DNA of 64,000 bases from Chitinophagaceae bacterium (GCA_019752045.1 JAIEMP010000004.1:434001-498000); one strand, 5' to 3'; shown: positions 53,377-63,031, counted from the first letter of the stretch. Notes: a model not told the origin generated them from the sequence alone. Translations and numbers: made by a program.

Positions 53377-54408
53377 ATGAAGATCATGCGCAGAAAAATA
53401 ATCTTACCGGTTTTTGTGATGTTGCTGCAGATGTCTGTATCGGCTCAGGATCTGCATTTTTCACAATTCATCAATTCGCCCTTAACCACCAACCCTGCAA
53501 ATGCTGGATTTATACCCGATGCTGATTACAGAATTGGAGCCAATTACCGCAGCCAGTGGACCTCAATCCCTGTTCCATATAAAACAGCCAGTGTATGGGG
53601 CGATGCACAATTGTTCCGCAACAGTATACAAAACGGATGGATTGGTGTAGGTGCAGTTGTGTTGAACGATGTAGCAGGCAGAGGAAATCTTCGTTCCAAT
53701 AAAGTATATGGTTCTGTTGCTTATCACCAGATGATTGGTTTAAGCAGTTTACTCTCTGCAGGTTTTAACGCAGGTTATGCCAACAAACGAATTGATATTA
53801 CCAAGTTCACATTCGATAACCAATGGAATGGAAAATTCTTTGATGCAAAAGCTCCAACAGGCGAAGCCTTTTTAACTAATCCTAACAGTTCGTATTTTGA
53901 TTTACAGGTGGGGATGAACTATGCTTATTTTCCAACAGAGAATACCTACTTTAATGCCGGAGCATCTGTACATCATATCAACAAGCCAAAAGAAACCTTC
54001 TTTACCAATGGTACCAACGAAGTACCACGCAGGTATATTGGTTTTCTGAACGGGAGTTTTAAAATTAATGACGACTGGATTTTAAATCCCAATACGTATT
54101 TCTCATCACAGGCAAAAGCTAATGAATTTGTATTGGGCGGTAATGCTGCTTACAATGTAAAAGGCGATGGCAGCGTAGTTGTTTTTGGTGGTGCTTATTA
54201 CCGTTGGGCCGATGCTGGTATAGCCATGGTGGGTATTGAAATGAAAAATATCCGCTTCACCTTCACCTACGATGCAACGGTGAGCAACCTCTCCAGATTC
54301 AATAACGGAAATGGTGCATGGGAATTCTCACTTATTAAAAACGGTTATTACAACGAATACTTTGGCGATAAGAACCAGCGCATGCAGAGTATGTGCCCAC
54401 GGTTTTAA
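53377..54408 (+). CDS. PorP/SprF family type IX secretion system membrane protein
   Basis: A 343-residue outer-membrane beta-barrel protein. It has a signal peptide (MKIMRRKIILPVFVMLLQMSVSAQ) and then DLHFSQFINSPLTTNPANAGF, the hallmark N-terminus of PorP/SprF. The rest alternates barrel strands with Gly/Asn turns, ending in an NKNQRM.. type tail. These proteins help anchor or export type B cargo; here the cargo is the PKD protein just upstream and the two are probably one transcript. Start could be the ATG at 53377 or 53386; both give a signal peptide. Confidence 0.93.
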   Translation: MKIMRRKIILPVFVMLLQMSVSAQDLHFSQFINSPLTTNPANAGFIPDADYRIGANYRSQWTSIPVPYKTASVWGDAQLFRNSIQNGWIGVGAVVLNDVAGRGNLRSNKVYGSVAYHQMIGLSSLLSAGFNAGYANKRIDITKFTFDNQWNGKFFDAKAPTGEAFLTNPNSSYFDLQVGMNYAYFPTENTYFNAGASVHHINKPKETFFTNGTNEVPRRYIGFLNGSFKINDDWILNPNTYFSSQAKANEFVLGGNAAYNVKGDGSVVVFGGAYYRWADAGIAMVGIEMKNIRFTFTYDATVSNLSRFNNGNGAWEFSLIKNGYYNEYFGDKNQRMQSMCPRF

Positions 54409-54483
54409 ACAAACAAACACTCATTCACCGAATAGATTTTTTTCCCTCCGCTTCCTTTCCGAATTTCGTTCAAAATTAACGGC

Positions 54484-55911
54484 ATGACGGAAGTTGAAAC
54501 CTACTCCAGCGTAACACTCGAAATAGTAAACGAACTCAAATCAATTGTTGGAGATAATTATGTAATGGTTGATGAAGAAACACTCAGCAACTATGCACAT
54601 GATGAAACAGAGAATCTGCATTTCCCGCCCGAAGTGGTGGTAAAGCCACGCACAACTGAAGAGATTAGCCGGATTATGAAATTATGCAATGAGCAGTTGA
54701 TACCTGTTACGCCACGTGGTGCAGGTACGGGTTTAAGTGGTGGCGCACTGGCACACAGAGGCGGTGTGCTTTTATCAACCGAACGGTTAAACAGCATCCT
54801 TAAAATTGATGAACGCAATCACCAGGTAACCACAGAGCCGGGTGTTATTACCGAAGTGTTGATGAATGAAGTAAAGAAAGTAGGTTTATTTTATCCGCCC
54901 GATCCCAGCAGTCGTGGCAGTTGTTTTATTGGAGGGAACATTGCTGAGAACAGCGGCGGACCTAAAGCCGTGAAATATGGTGTGGTAAAAGATTATGTAT
55001 TAAATCTGGAAGTGGTGTTGCCCAATGGCGAAGTGATCTGGACAGGTGCCAATGTTTTGAAAAATTCAACCGGTTATAATCTTACACAGCTGATGGTGGG
55101 CAGTGAAGGCACACTTGGAATTGTTACAAAAATTGTGTTGAAATTAATTCCACTTCCCAAATACGATTTGCTCATGCTGGTGCCTTTCAGAAATCTGGAA
55201 CAGGCAGGTGAAGCAGTGAGTGAAATTTTCAGAGCAGGATTTGTGCCCAGCGGTCTTGAATTAATGGAAATAGATGCATTACAGATTGTAAGTAAGATGG
55301 TTGACAGTACTGCTGTTCCCGTTACAGAAGATACAGCCGCACATCTCATCATTGAAGTTGATGGCAACGACATGGATGTGTTGATGAAAGATATGGAAGC
55401 AATTGGCGAACTCTTAACGAAATATGATATTGGTGAATTGTATTTTGCAGATGATGCACAACAGAAAGCAGAGTTGTGGAAACTGCGCCGCAGAGTGGCA
55501 GAAGCAGTAAAGCTTATTGGTTATACTATTGAAGAAGATACAGTGGTACCAAGAGCCGAATTACCTGCATTGATCCGTGGTGCAAAAGCGTTGGGTAAAG
55601 AATACAATTTTAAAGTGGTTTGTTACGGACATGCAGGCGATGGTAATCTGCACATCCGCATTTGTAAAGAAGGTACACCTAACAGTTATGGTAACGAAGA
55701 AATGAACAGCTGTTTAACTGCGTTGTTTCAACTGGTGCATCAATTGGGCGGCACCATCAGCGGTGAACATGGCATTGGTTTGATACAGAAAGGCTTTATG
55801 CATATTGTAATGAAAGAAGCCAATCTGAAACTGATGCGTGAAATTAAAAAAGCATTTGATCCCAATCATATTTTAAACCCCGGAAAAATTTTTGATCTCA
55901 AGAATGATTAA
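54484..55911 (+). CDS. FAD-linked oxidoreductase (GlcD / D-lactate dehydrogenase type)
   Basis: A 475-residue FAD-dependent 2-hydroxyacid dehydrogenase. The N-terminal FAD_binding_4 domain (about 30-215) has VTPRGAGTGLSGGAL, PPDPSSRGSCFIGGNIAENSGGPKAVKYG and VGSEGTLGI. The C-terminal FAD-oxidase domain (about 230-470) ends with GEHGIGLIQKGFM and NPGKIFDL. It should oxidise glycolate or D-lactate and pass electrons onward; no GlcE/GlcF genes are next to it, so I cannot choose the substrate. Length is normal for GlcD-like enzymes. It is flanked by unrelated genes. Confidence 0.92.
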   Translation: MTEVETYSSVTLEIVNELKSIVGDNYVMVDEETLSNYAHDETENLHFPPEVVVKPRTTEEISRIMKLCNEQLIPVTPRGAGTGLSGGALAHRGGVLLSTERLNSILKIDERNHQVTTEPGVITEVLMNEVKKVGLFYPPDPSSRGSCFIGGNIAENSGGPKAVKYGVVKDYVLNLEVVLPNGEVIWTGANVLKNSTGYNLTQLMVGSEGTLGIVTKIVLKLIPLPKYDLLMLVPFRNLEQAGEAVSEIFRAGFVPSGLELMEIDALQIVSKMVDSTAVPVTEDTAAHLIIEVDGNDMDVLMKDMEAIGELLTKYDIGELYFADDAQQKAELWKLRRRVAEAVKLIGYTIEEDTVVPRAELPALIRGAKALGKEYNFKVVCYGHAGDGNLHIRICKEGTPNSYGNEEMNSCLTALFQLVHQLGGTISGEHGIGLIQKGFMHIVMKEANLKLMREIKKAFDPNHILNPGKIFDLKND

Positions 55912-55936
55912 TTCAACAAATAAAATCCAATAAAAA

Positions 55937-56533
55937 ATGAATTACATGAAAACAGTATGCACCTCATTGATGTTTCTGCTTCTCTGCGTTAACAGCAACG
56001 CACAACAACAGGATGAAGAACGAAAAGGCTTTCAGAAAGACCAATTGTTTGTTGGTACCGGAATTAATCTGGGATTTTTTAACGGACTCATTCTTGGTTT
56101 AAACCCCGAAGTAGGTTACAGTTTTAATCGTTTTATTGATGTGGGGGTAGCGGTGAATGTAAACTACATCACACAAAATGATGTCAATAGTCCAACTGTG
56201 TTCAGACGTTTTGCATATGGTGGCGGCCCTTATGTAAGAATATGGCCCGTGAATATGATTTTTATTGGCGGTCAGTTTGAGTATAACCAGATTAAGTACA
56301 GTATAAAGTCCAACAATGTCATCAGCAACAGAGAAACGTACCAGGCTCCGAGTTTACTGGTAGGCGGCGGTTACGGAAACAGGTTAATCGGTCAGTCGCA
56401 ATTTTATACAAGTATAATGGTAGATGTTTTAAGAAATCCTAATTCGCCTTACATTGATTCTTACGGCAGGCTCTTGCCGGTTTTCAGAACAACGTTTACA
56501 TTTTATCTGCGTTCTAAAAACCAGCGTCAGTAA
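55937..56533 (+). CDS. outer membrane beta-barrel protein
   Basis: A 198-residue protein with a signal peptide (MNYMKTVCTSLMFLLLCVNSNAQ) and an eight-strand-like barrel pattern: LFVGTGINLGFFNG, VGYSFNRFIDVGVAVNVNY, VRIWPVNMIFIGGQFEY, LLVGGGYG and a final TTFTFYLRSKN. It is a small Bacteroidota outer-membrane protein of unknown function. It starts 25 bases behind the oxidoreductase gene. Its last 20 bases overlap the 3' end of the convergent LOG gene. Confidence 0.75.
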   Translation: MNYMKTVCTSLMFLLLCVNSNAQQQDEERKGFQKDQLFVGTGINLGFFNGLILGLNPEVGYSFNRFIDVGVAVNVNYITQNDVNSPTVFRRFAYGGGPYVRIWPVNMIFIGGQFEYNQIKYSIKSNNVISNRETYQAPSLLVGGGYGNRLIGQSQFYTSIMVDVLRNPNSPYIDSYGRLLPVFRTTFTFYLRSKNQRQ

Positions 56534-57056
56534 AAATTTCTTCCGGTTCATTTACCAGCACAATACGGTGTTCCATTTTTTCGTACAGGAAATTTTCTTT
56601 TTCCATATGCCTGATGTGTGCAACAAGGTGTGTATAGTATCCGTTGCTGTTGAGCAGAAATAATTTTTTGTTGTGGATGTTGAGTGTGTTCCAGGTGAGC
56701 ATTTCAAACATCTCATCCAGCGTGCCGTGGCCGCCGGGTAAGATCACTGCCGCATCGCACAACTCATACATCATTTTTTTGCGCACATGCATATCACTTA
56801 CAACATGCAGCTCAGTAATACCTTTATGTTGTGCTTCCCATTCTAACAGCACTTCAGGTATTACACCCACCACATTACCGTTTGCTTCCATTACTGCATC
56901 GGCCACGGTTCCCATTAACCCTTTACCGCCACCACCATAAACTAATTTAATTTTTTTCTCAGCCATCAGTACACCCAATGTTTTTGCATGATGTGTATAT
57001 AATGGATCTGAGCCCGGCTTTGAACCGCAAAATACAGCGAGAGATGAAAATTGCAT
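56514..57056 (-). CDS. LOG family protein (TIGR00730 type)
   Basis: A 180-residue Rossmann-fold enzyme with GGGGKGLMG and the signature PGGHGTLDE (PGGxGTxxE). Members release free cytokinin-type bases from riboside 5'-monophosphates, or act as AMP/nucleotide 5'-monophosphate phosphoribohydrolases in bacteria. The start MQFSSLAVFCGSKPG is normal for the family, and length is normal. It is read opposite to its neighbours and overlaps the beta-barrel gene at its 3' end by 20 bases. Confidence 0.93.
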   Translation of the reverse strand: MQFSSLAVFCGSKPGSDPLYTHHAKTLGVLMAEKKIKLVYGGGGKGLMGTVADAVMEANGNVVGVIPEVLLEWEAQHKGITELHVVSDMHVRKKMMYELCDAAVILPGGHGTLDEMFEMLTWNTLNIHNKKLFLLNSNGYYTHLVAHIRHMEKENFLYEKMEHRIVLVNEPEEIFTDAGF

Positions 57057-57137
57057 ATGCTAAAAATATGCTGCAAAGTAAGGAAACTGTATGACCGTTT
57101 GATTAATTCTTTATCTTCATTTTTAAACCAGTGACAC

Positions 57138-58667
57138 ATGTCTCCTGTACTTTTATTTTCATTTGTATTTGGTTATTTTCTGCTGCTGCTTGCAGTTGCA
57201 TGGTATACATCAAAGAATTCCAATAATGATTCTTTTTTTATTGGTAACCGAAGCAGCAACTGGATGCTGGTGGCATTTGGTATGATAGGTACATCGCTCA
57301 GCGGTGTAACATTTGTGAGTGTACCCGGCACCGTTGGTGCAGCAGGTTTCCAGTATTTTCAGGTGGTGTTGGGATATTTTCTGGGCTATCTCGTAATAGC
57401 CTATGTGCTGTTGCCTTTATATTATAAGATGAACCTGACATCTATTTATAATTATCTGGAGCACAGGTTTGGTACAACAAGTTATAAAACAGGCGCCTCT
57501 TATTTTATACTATCACGCACATTAGGTGCAACTGCAAGAATGTATCTGGTAGTAAATATTCTGCAAATATTTATTCTTGATTCAATGGGTGTTCCTTTTT
57601 GGGCCACAGCATTGGTGATTCTGGTGCTCATTCTTTTATACACGTTTGAAGGGGGTGTAAAAACCATTGTGTATACCGATACGTTGCAAACAAGTTGTAT
57701 GCTTATTGGCCTTGTGGCATGTATTATTGCCATCATGAGCAAAATGGATTTCAGTTTTTCTCAAACGATTGGTGAGTTAAGTGAAAAAGGAATGACAAAG
57801 GTCTTTAATACAGATGTTAAAGCTCCGGGCTTTTTTGTAAAACAAATATTGGGTGGTATGTTTATTACCATTGCGATGACAGGGCTTGATCAGGAAATGA
57901 TGCAGAAGAACATCAGTGTGAGAACGCTGAAAGATTCGCAGAAAAATGTAATGACGCTCAGCTTTGTTTTGCTGTTTGTGAATTTCCTGTTTTTGCTCAT
58001 GGGCGGTTTGCTCTATCTCTATGCAGGTGCAAACAATCTGGAAGTAAAGGGTGATGATTTGTTTCCTGCAATTGCGCTGGGCAATCATTTGTCAACAGCT
58101 ATTGGTGTTATTTTTATCATTGGTCTTATCTCTGCATTGTTCCCCAGTGCAGATGGCGCCTTGACTGCATTGACCTCTTCTTTCTGTATTGATATACTGG
58201 GGTTAAAACGCAGGGATGATCTGGACGAAAAAGCCAAACGAAAAACAAGACTCTCCGTTCATCTCACCTTTTCTGTTGTTTTCTTTTTGTGTGTGATGCT
58301 GTTTAAATGGATTGATGATAAATCTATTATTGATGTGATTCTTAAAGTAGCCGGATATACCTACGGGCCTTTGCTGGGATTGTTTGCATTTGGTATTTTA
58401 ACCAAACGATCCATTAATGATAAAATGAGTCTGCTGGTTTGTATTGCTGCTCCTGTATTGGTGATTGGAATAGATTTGATCAACAATGCAGAATGGTTTG
58501 TAAATAAATTACAGCTCACCGGAAGCGGCGGCACAGCATTGAAAGAATTTTCACAATCTGTATTTGGCGGATTTAAAATTGGCATTGAATTACTGATCAT
58601 TAACGGACTGCTGACGTTTACCGGATTGTGGCTCATTTCAAAAAAAGATACAACACTAACTGCATAA
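57138..58667 (+). CDS. sodium:solute symporter family protein
   Basis: A 509-residue membrane protein of the SSS family with about 13 helices. Family blocks include FFIGNRSSNWMLVAFGMIGTSLSGVTFVSVPG near the N-terminus, QYFQVVLGYFLGYLVIAY, YEGG-like TFEGGVKTIVYTD, GGMFITIAMTGLDQEMMQKN and LISALFPSADGALTALTSSF (sodium-site Ser/Thr). It imports an organic solute with sodium; substrate unknown. It diverges from the LOG gene and is a single-gene unit as far as visible. Confidence 0.93.
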   Translation: MSPVLLFSFVFGYFLLLLAVAWYTSKNSNNDSFFIGNRSSNWMLVAFGMIGTSLSGVTFVSVPGTVGAAGFQYFQVVLGYFLGYLVIAYVLLPLYYKMNLTSIYNYLEHRFGTTSYKTGASYFILSRTLGATARMYLVVNILQIFILDSMGVPFWATALVILVLILLYTFEGGVKTIVYTDTLQTSCMLIGLVACIIAIMSKMDFSFSQTIGELSEKGMTKVFNTDVKAPGFFVKQILGGMFITIAMTGLDQEMMQKNISVRTLKDSQKNVMTLSFVLLFVNFLFLLMGGLLYLYAGANNLEVKGDDLFPAIALGNHLSTAIGVIFIIGLISALFPSADGALTALTSSFCIDILGLKRRDDLDEKAKRKTRLSVHLTFSVVFFLCVMLFKWIDDKSIIDVILKVAGYTYGPLLGLFAFGILTKRSINDKMSLLVCIAAPVLVIGIDLINNAEWFVNKLQLTGSGGTALKEFSQSVFGGFKIGIELLIINGLLTFTGLWLISKKDTTLTA

Positions 58668-58733
58668 GTTATTACAGGGTTATACAAAGCGTTAAACTGT
58701 CAGTCTCACACCGGTAGTTTGGTGCATCTGCTT

Positions 58734-58741
58734 TATCTTTG
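58734..58741 (+). promoter_or_regulatory. possible -7 box before the O-methyltransferase gene
   Basis: TATCTTTG matches the TAnnTTTG consensus exactly and lies 15 bases before the chosen TTG start. No good -33 box is at the right distance. It also argues against the earlier TTG at 58739, which lies inside it. Confidence 0.35.
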
Positions 58742-58756
58742 TTTAAATTTTTTCAT

Positions 58757-59395
58757 TTGGAGTTGGTTCATCCGCAGGCGGAAATATATGCAGCAAGTTT
58801 TTCTTCTTCCGAAGATCCATTGCTGAAAACAATTGCGGAGGCAACAACATTGTCGCATGCTCAGCCGCATATGATGAGTGGTCATCTCCAGGGAAAGTTC
58901 CTTGAAATCATCAGTAAACTCATTGCCCCCAAACGCATTCTTGAAATAGGAACTATGGTTGGGTACAGCAGCATTTGTCTTGCAAAGGGGTTAGCACAGG
59001 GAGGTATTTTACATACCATTGAAATGCGGGAAGAAGATGCAGCCATTGCAAAAGAGAATTTCAGAGTTGCGGGTTTACAGGAGCAGATTCAGTTACATGT
59101 AGGGAATGCAGCAGAAATCATCCCACAACTGAATGAGCCATGGGATCTGGTTTTTATAGATGCAGATAAAACGGGCTATAGTAAATACTATGAACTGTTG
59201 AAACCCCGTTTAAGAAGCGGAGCGGTACTATTGGCCGACAATGTGTTATTTCACGGCGATGTACTGGAAAACGAAATCAAAGGAAAAAACGCCAAAGCCA
59301 TTCATGCATTTAATGAAATGCTTGCGGCAGATGAAGAAGTAGAAAAAATCATGTTAACACTGAGAGACGGTTTGTTTCTCATTCGTAAAAAATAA
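58757..59395 (+). CDS. SAM-dependent O-methyltransferase
   Basis: A 212-residue class I methyltransferase of the CCoAOMT/Methyltransf_3 family. SAM motif I is ILEIGTMVGYSSICLAKGL, with metal/SAM-binding DLVFIDADKTGYSKYYELL and the LADNVLFHG strand that holds the metal ligand Asp-Asn. The family start is usually MELVHPQAE; here it begins at a TTG (58757), with another TTG at 58739 overlapping the -7 box. The acceptor is unknown. It is followed 8 bases later by the glucosaminidase gene and then hpt, probably one operon. Confidence 0.9.
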   Translation: MELVHPQAEIYAASFSSSEDPLLKTIAEATTLSHAQPHMMSGHLQGKFLEIISKLIAPKRILEIGTMVGYSSICLAKGLAQGGILHTIEMREEDAAIAKENFRVAGLQEQIQLHVGNAAEIIPQLNEPWDLVFIDADKTGYSKYYELLKPRLRSGAVLLADNVLFHGDVLENEIKGKNAKAIHAFNEMLAADEEVEKIMLTLRDGLFLIRKK

Positions 59396-59403
59396 AATAT
59401 ACT

Positions 59404-60645
59404 ATGAAGCGATCAGCAGTTTATTTGTTTATTGGATTGTTTATTACTGCAACGGCAACTGCCCAAACCATTTCAATTGAGGAATACATTAACACCTACA
59501 AAGAAATTGCTATACAGGAAATGATCCGCACAGGTGTGCCGGCATCTATTACATTAGCACAGGGTATAGTTGAAACAGAAAACGGAAACAGTAAGCTGGT
59601 AAAAAAATCGAACAATCATTTTGGTATTAAATGTAAAGAAACATGGACCGGTCCTTCTGTTAGTCATGATGATGATGCCCCCGGTGAATGTTTCAGAAAG
59701 TATACCACTGCAACAGAATCCTATATTGATCATTCTGATTTTTTACGTACACGTAAACACTACAATTTTCTTTTTACTCTTGATCCTGCCGATTACAAAG
59801 CCTGGGCGTATGGATTAAAGAAAGCAGGTTATGCTACCAATCCACGCTACCCGGAAATGCTCATCAAGTATATTGAAACTTATAACCTCAACGAGTATTC
59901 ACTCATTGCATTGGGAAAGAAAAAAACCGACGAACCTGTTGTGGTAAAGAATGAGCCAACAGCGCCGGTTGTTCAAGTTACAGCGCCTGTTACCATCAAA
60001 CCAAAAGAGCAGGTACAGACGATTGTAACAGCACCCGTAGTAAAAACTGAAGTAAAAAAGTCCGTTGTAAATTATCCTGTCGGTGAATTTAAAATCAACG
60101 AAACAAGAGTGATGTATGCAGCAAAAGGAACATCTTTTCTTGCCATTGCACAGCAATACAATGTGCAGTTGAAATGGTTGTTCGATTTTAATGATCTTAA
60201 AGAAGCAGAGGCACTGGAAAATGATCAGCTTATTTATTTGCAACGGAAAAGAAAAGTGGGTGCCGGTCAGTTTCATACAGTAGCCGAAGGTGAAACGTTA
60301 TATGATATTGCCCAGCAGCAAGGCATTCGATTGGATGCACTTATGCAGTTAAATTTTTTAACAGTCAATCAGCAACCTGCAACAGGTGAGCAGTTGTATT
60401 TACAGGCTCCTGCACCTGCAGCTCCAAAATTAAACAGTAAAAAAATAACGGCCTCTGTGCAGCAGGAAATCAATGAACAGCATCCTGTAGTAACAGCAGA
60501 AAGACAAATTCATATTGTGCAGCCAAAAGAAACACTGTATGCCATTTCAAAAAAATACGAGGTGTCGTTATCCGAACTTCAGCAATGGAATCAGTTAACA
60601 GGAACAGATTTAAAAGAAGGAATGGAACTCATCATTATTAAATAA
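59404..60645 (+). CDS. glucosaminidase with LysM repeats
   Basis: A 413-residue secreted peptidoglycan hydrolase. It has a signal peptide (MKRSAVYLFIGLFITATATAQ), then a glucosaminidase (FlgJ/Acm-type) domain (about 24-160) with GVPASITLAQGIVETENGNS, whose Glu residues are candidate catalytic ones, and NNHFGIKCK. A Thr/Val/Pro/Lys-rich linker (about 180-225) follows, with three LysM-like modules (about 230-280, 285-335, 370-412; FHTVAEGETLYDIAQQQGI, IHIVQPKETLYAISKKYEV). It should cleave glycan strands while LysM modules hold it to the wall. It sits in a tight group with the O-methyltransferase (8 bases before) and hpt (5 bases after). Confidence 0.92.
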   Translation: MKRSAVYLFIGLFITATATAQTISIEEYINTYKEIAIQEMIRTGVPASITLAQGIVETENGNSKLVKKSNNHFGIKCKETWTGPSVSHDDDAPGECFRKYTTATESYIDHSDFLRTRKHYNFLFTLDPADYKAWAYGLKKAGYATNPRYPEMLIKYIETYNLNEYSLIALGKKKTDEPVVVKNEPTAPVVQVTAPVTIKPKEQVQTIVTAPVVKTEVKKSVVNYPVGEFKINETRVMYAAKGTSFLAIAQQYNVQLKWLFDFNDLKEAEALENDQLIYLQRKRKVGAGQFHTVAEGETLYDIAQQQGIRLDALMQLNFLTVNQQPATGEQLYLQAPAPAAPKLNSKKITASVQQEINEQHPVVTAERQIHIVQPKETLYAISKKYEVSLSELQQWNQLTGTDLKEGMELIIIK

Positions 60646-60650
60646 CCGGC

Positions 60651-61196
60651 ATGTCTTCAATTAAAGTTCACGATAAGTATTTTGTACCTTACATGACAGA
60701 AGATGTTGTGTTAAACCGTGTAAAAGAGTTAGCGGCAGCTATTGATGTGGATTATGCCGGCAAACGACCTTTGTTTATTGCTATCCTCAATGGGTCTTTT
60801 ATTTTTGCTGCCGATCTGTTCAAGTATATTACCATTGAAGCAGAAATTTGTTTTATTAAACTGGCTTCTTACAAAGGAACAAAATCAACCGGGCAGGTAA
60901 TTACTGCTATCGGTTTGGATACCGATATTGTAGACCGGCATATTATTGTACTGGAAGATATTATTGATACAGGTAAAACAATGAATGAGTTTTTACCACA
61001 GCTTCGTCATCAGCAACCGGCTTCTTTAAAAATTGCTGCATTGCTGCACAAGCCCGAAGCCACAGCCTATCCAATCACCATTGATTATCTCGGATTTTCG
61101 GTTCCCAATAAATTTTTACTTGGTTACGGGTTAGACTATGATGGTTTAGGCCGCAATTTGAAAGAAATTTATCAATTAGCAGATAACCCTTCCTGA
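60651..61196 (+). CDS. hpt: hypoxanthine phosphoribosyltransferase
   Basis: A 181-residue purine salvage enzyme that makes IMP or GMP from hypoxanthine or guanine and PRPP. The PRPP-binding motif is VLEDIIDTGKTM (about residue 103), and LNGSFIFAADL and the KLASYKGTKSTG loop are typical. The C-terminal VPNKFLLGYGLDYDGLGRN carries the base-binding region. Length is normal. It starts five bases after the glucosaminidase stop and is cotranscribed with it. Confidence 0.95.
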   Translation: MSSIKVHDKYFVPYMTEDVVLNRVKELAAAIDVDYAGKRPLFIAILNGSFIFAADLFKYITIEAEICFIKLASYKGTKSTGQVITAIGLDTDIVDRHIIVLEDIIDTGKTMNEFLPQLRHQQPASLKIAALLHKPEATAYPITIDYLGFSVPNKFLLGYGLDYDGLGRNLKEIYQLADNPS

Positions 61197-61232
61197 TTTG
61201 CCATGTACTAACCGGCGGGGCAGGAGATATGT

Positions 61233-62999
61233 ATGAACCTACGGTGCTTACTTTTGATTGCTTTGTTTGCTTTCGCTGCAAAGGCGGATGCACAATATTA
61301 TTTTCGTGGCCAGGTAAAAGATGCAAATGATGTTTCGTTATCGCTGGTGCGTATTCATGTATATTCTACCAATTCATTTTATTACTCGGGTTCAGGTGGC
61401 AACTTTGGAATACCATCCGCCCGTTTAACAGACACCGTTAGTTTTCTCTTAAACGGCTACGAAGAGAAAACACTGGTATTAAACAGCAAAGAGTTTAATC
61501 AGGTGCTGCTTAAAATAACATCGGCCAATAGCCGGCCCAAACGAAAACTGCTTTCGTTCACAAAGGATAAAGAACTTGACCGGAATAAATGGTCCGGTGT
61601 ATCGGGCGAAACTTATTCAGAACAAACAGAAAACGAATTTAATTTTACACAGCAATATCCTGCAACAGGGTTTGCTATGAATGTAGACCGGGCTTCTTAC
61701 AGTAATATCCGCAGGTTTATCAATATGCAATCTGCTGTTCCGCCACATGCAGTGCGTATTGAAGAGATGCTGAATTATTTCCCTCAAGCATATACCCCAC
61801 CAGCTGCCGGAAAAACATTCCATGTACAATCTCAACTCACCGATTGTCCATGGAACAATGCAAGCAAACTGCTGATCCTTCAATTACACGCTAAAAAAAT
61901 TGTGTACGACCATTTGCCTCCAAGCAATTTTGTTTTTTTGGTAGATGTAAGCGGCTCGATGGATTTACCCAGCCGGTTACCATTATTAAAAACGGCCTTT
62001 CGAATGATGGTGCAGAACCTGCGAACGGTTGATACTATTTCGATGGTGGTGTATGGCGGTACGGTGGCTGTTGTATTGCAACCAACATCGGGAAGAGAAA
62101 AAGAAAAGATCATGGATGTAATAGATTCGCTTGCTGCAGGTGGAGATACGCCCGGCGAATCGGCTATAAGACAGGCGTATAGTCTGGCGCAAAGTCAATT
62201 TATAAAAGGAGGTAATAACCGGATTATACTTGCTACCGACGGTGATTTTAATGTGGGCGAAGTAAGTGAAGAAGCATTGATGCAACTCATTACACAGAAA
62301 CAGCAAACGGGCATTTATTTAACCTGTCTCGGAGTTGGAATGGGGAATTACAAAGATTCGAAACTGGAAGTGCTGGCTAAAAAAGGCAATGGCAACTTTG
62401 CTTATCTGGATAATGTAATGGAAGCAGAAAAAGTGCTGGTGAAAGAACTGATGCAAACCCTGTATGCTGTTGCCGATGATGCATATCTCAATGTAAGTTT
62501 TCAATCGAGATACGTAAAAAAATACCGGTTAATCGGATTCGATAACCGCACAGACGCCTTATCAGACAGTACCAGTACACTGGAAGGTGGTGAAATTGGA
62601 ACCGGACATATTGTTACTGCAATGTTTGAAGTACAGTTAACAGATATTGCAATGCCGCCGGATGAAGTGATTGCTACTGCAGAATTAAGTTATCTGCCGG
62701 GTGATCTTCAACAAAAACTAACAGAGCAATACAACCTGCCGAATAATTATCAAACATTAACTGAAACAGGCAGCAGTTATCGGTTTGCATCAGCCGTTGC
62801 AACATTTGGATTGCTGTTAAAACGATCGGCTTATGTAAAAGATGCAGGATGGGATGATCTGATCCGTTTAGTGCAATCATCAGCCAATACAAAAGACTAC
62901 TGGCAAAATGAAATGATAACGCTGGTACAAAAAGCAAAACTCATTTACAAGCCGCAACGCCAAAAACGTTCACTGCTTAATAAAAGAAAAAGGGAGTAA
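61233..62999 (+). CDS. secreted von Willebrand factor A domain protein (YfbK-like)
   Basis: A 588-residue protein with a signal peptide (MNLRCLLLIALFAFAAKADAQ). It carries an N-terminal carboxypeptidase-regulatory-like beta domain (about 22-92), a vWF_N segment (FAMNVDRASYSNIRRFI), a VWA domain (about 215-395) with intact MIDAS DVSGS and distal Asp (LATDGDFNVG), and a C-terminal DUF3520-like region. Homologues are YfbK-like surface or periplasmic adhesion/assembly proteins; partner unknown. An SD-like GGAG lies before the ATG. It ends inside a convergent bidirectional terminator. Confidence 0.87.
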   Translation: MNLRCLLLIALFAFAAKADAQYYFRGQVKDANDVSLSLVRIHVYSTNSFYYSGSGGNFGIPSARLTDTVSFLLNGYEEKTLVLNSKEFNQVLLKITSANSRPKRKLLSFTKDKELDRNKWSGVSGETYSEQTENEFNFTQQYPATGFAMNVDRASYSNIRRFINMQSAVPPHAVRIEEMLNYFPQAYTPPAAGKTFHVQSQLTDCPWNNASKLLILQLHAKKIVYDHLPPSNFVFLVDVSGSMDLPSRLPLLKTAFRMMVQNLRTVDTISMVVYGGTVAVVLQPTSGREKEKIMDVIDSLAAGGDTPGESAIRQAYSLAQSQFIKGGNNRIILATDGDFNVGEVSEEALMQLITQKQQTGIYLTCLGVGMGNYKDSKLEVLAKKGNGNFAYLDNVMEAEKVLVKELMQTLYAVADDAYLNVSFQSRYVKKYRLIGFDNRTDALSDSTSTLEGGEIGTGHIVTAMFEVQLTDIAMPPDEVIATAELSYLPGDLQQKLTEQYNLPNNYQTLTETGSSYRFASAVATFGLLLKRSAYVKDAGWDDLIRLVQSSANTKDYWQNEMITLVQKAKLIYKPQRQKRSLLNKRKRE

Positions 63000-63014
63000 T
63001 TGTTTACTCCCTTT
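62989..63014. terminator. bidirectional terminator overlapping the VWA stop
   Basis: An 11-bp stem, AAAGGGAGTAA (62989-62999) with TTACTCCCTTT (63004-63014), loop TTGT. The left arm contains the VWA stop codon. It can end both the VWA gene and the minus-strand peptidase/small-protein unit. Confidence 0.75.
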
Positions 63015-63031
63015 CTTCTTCATGTGCCGGT

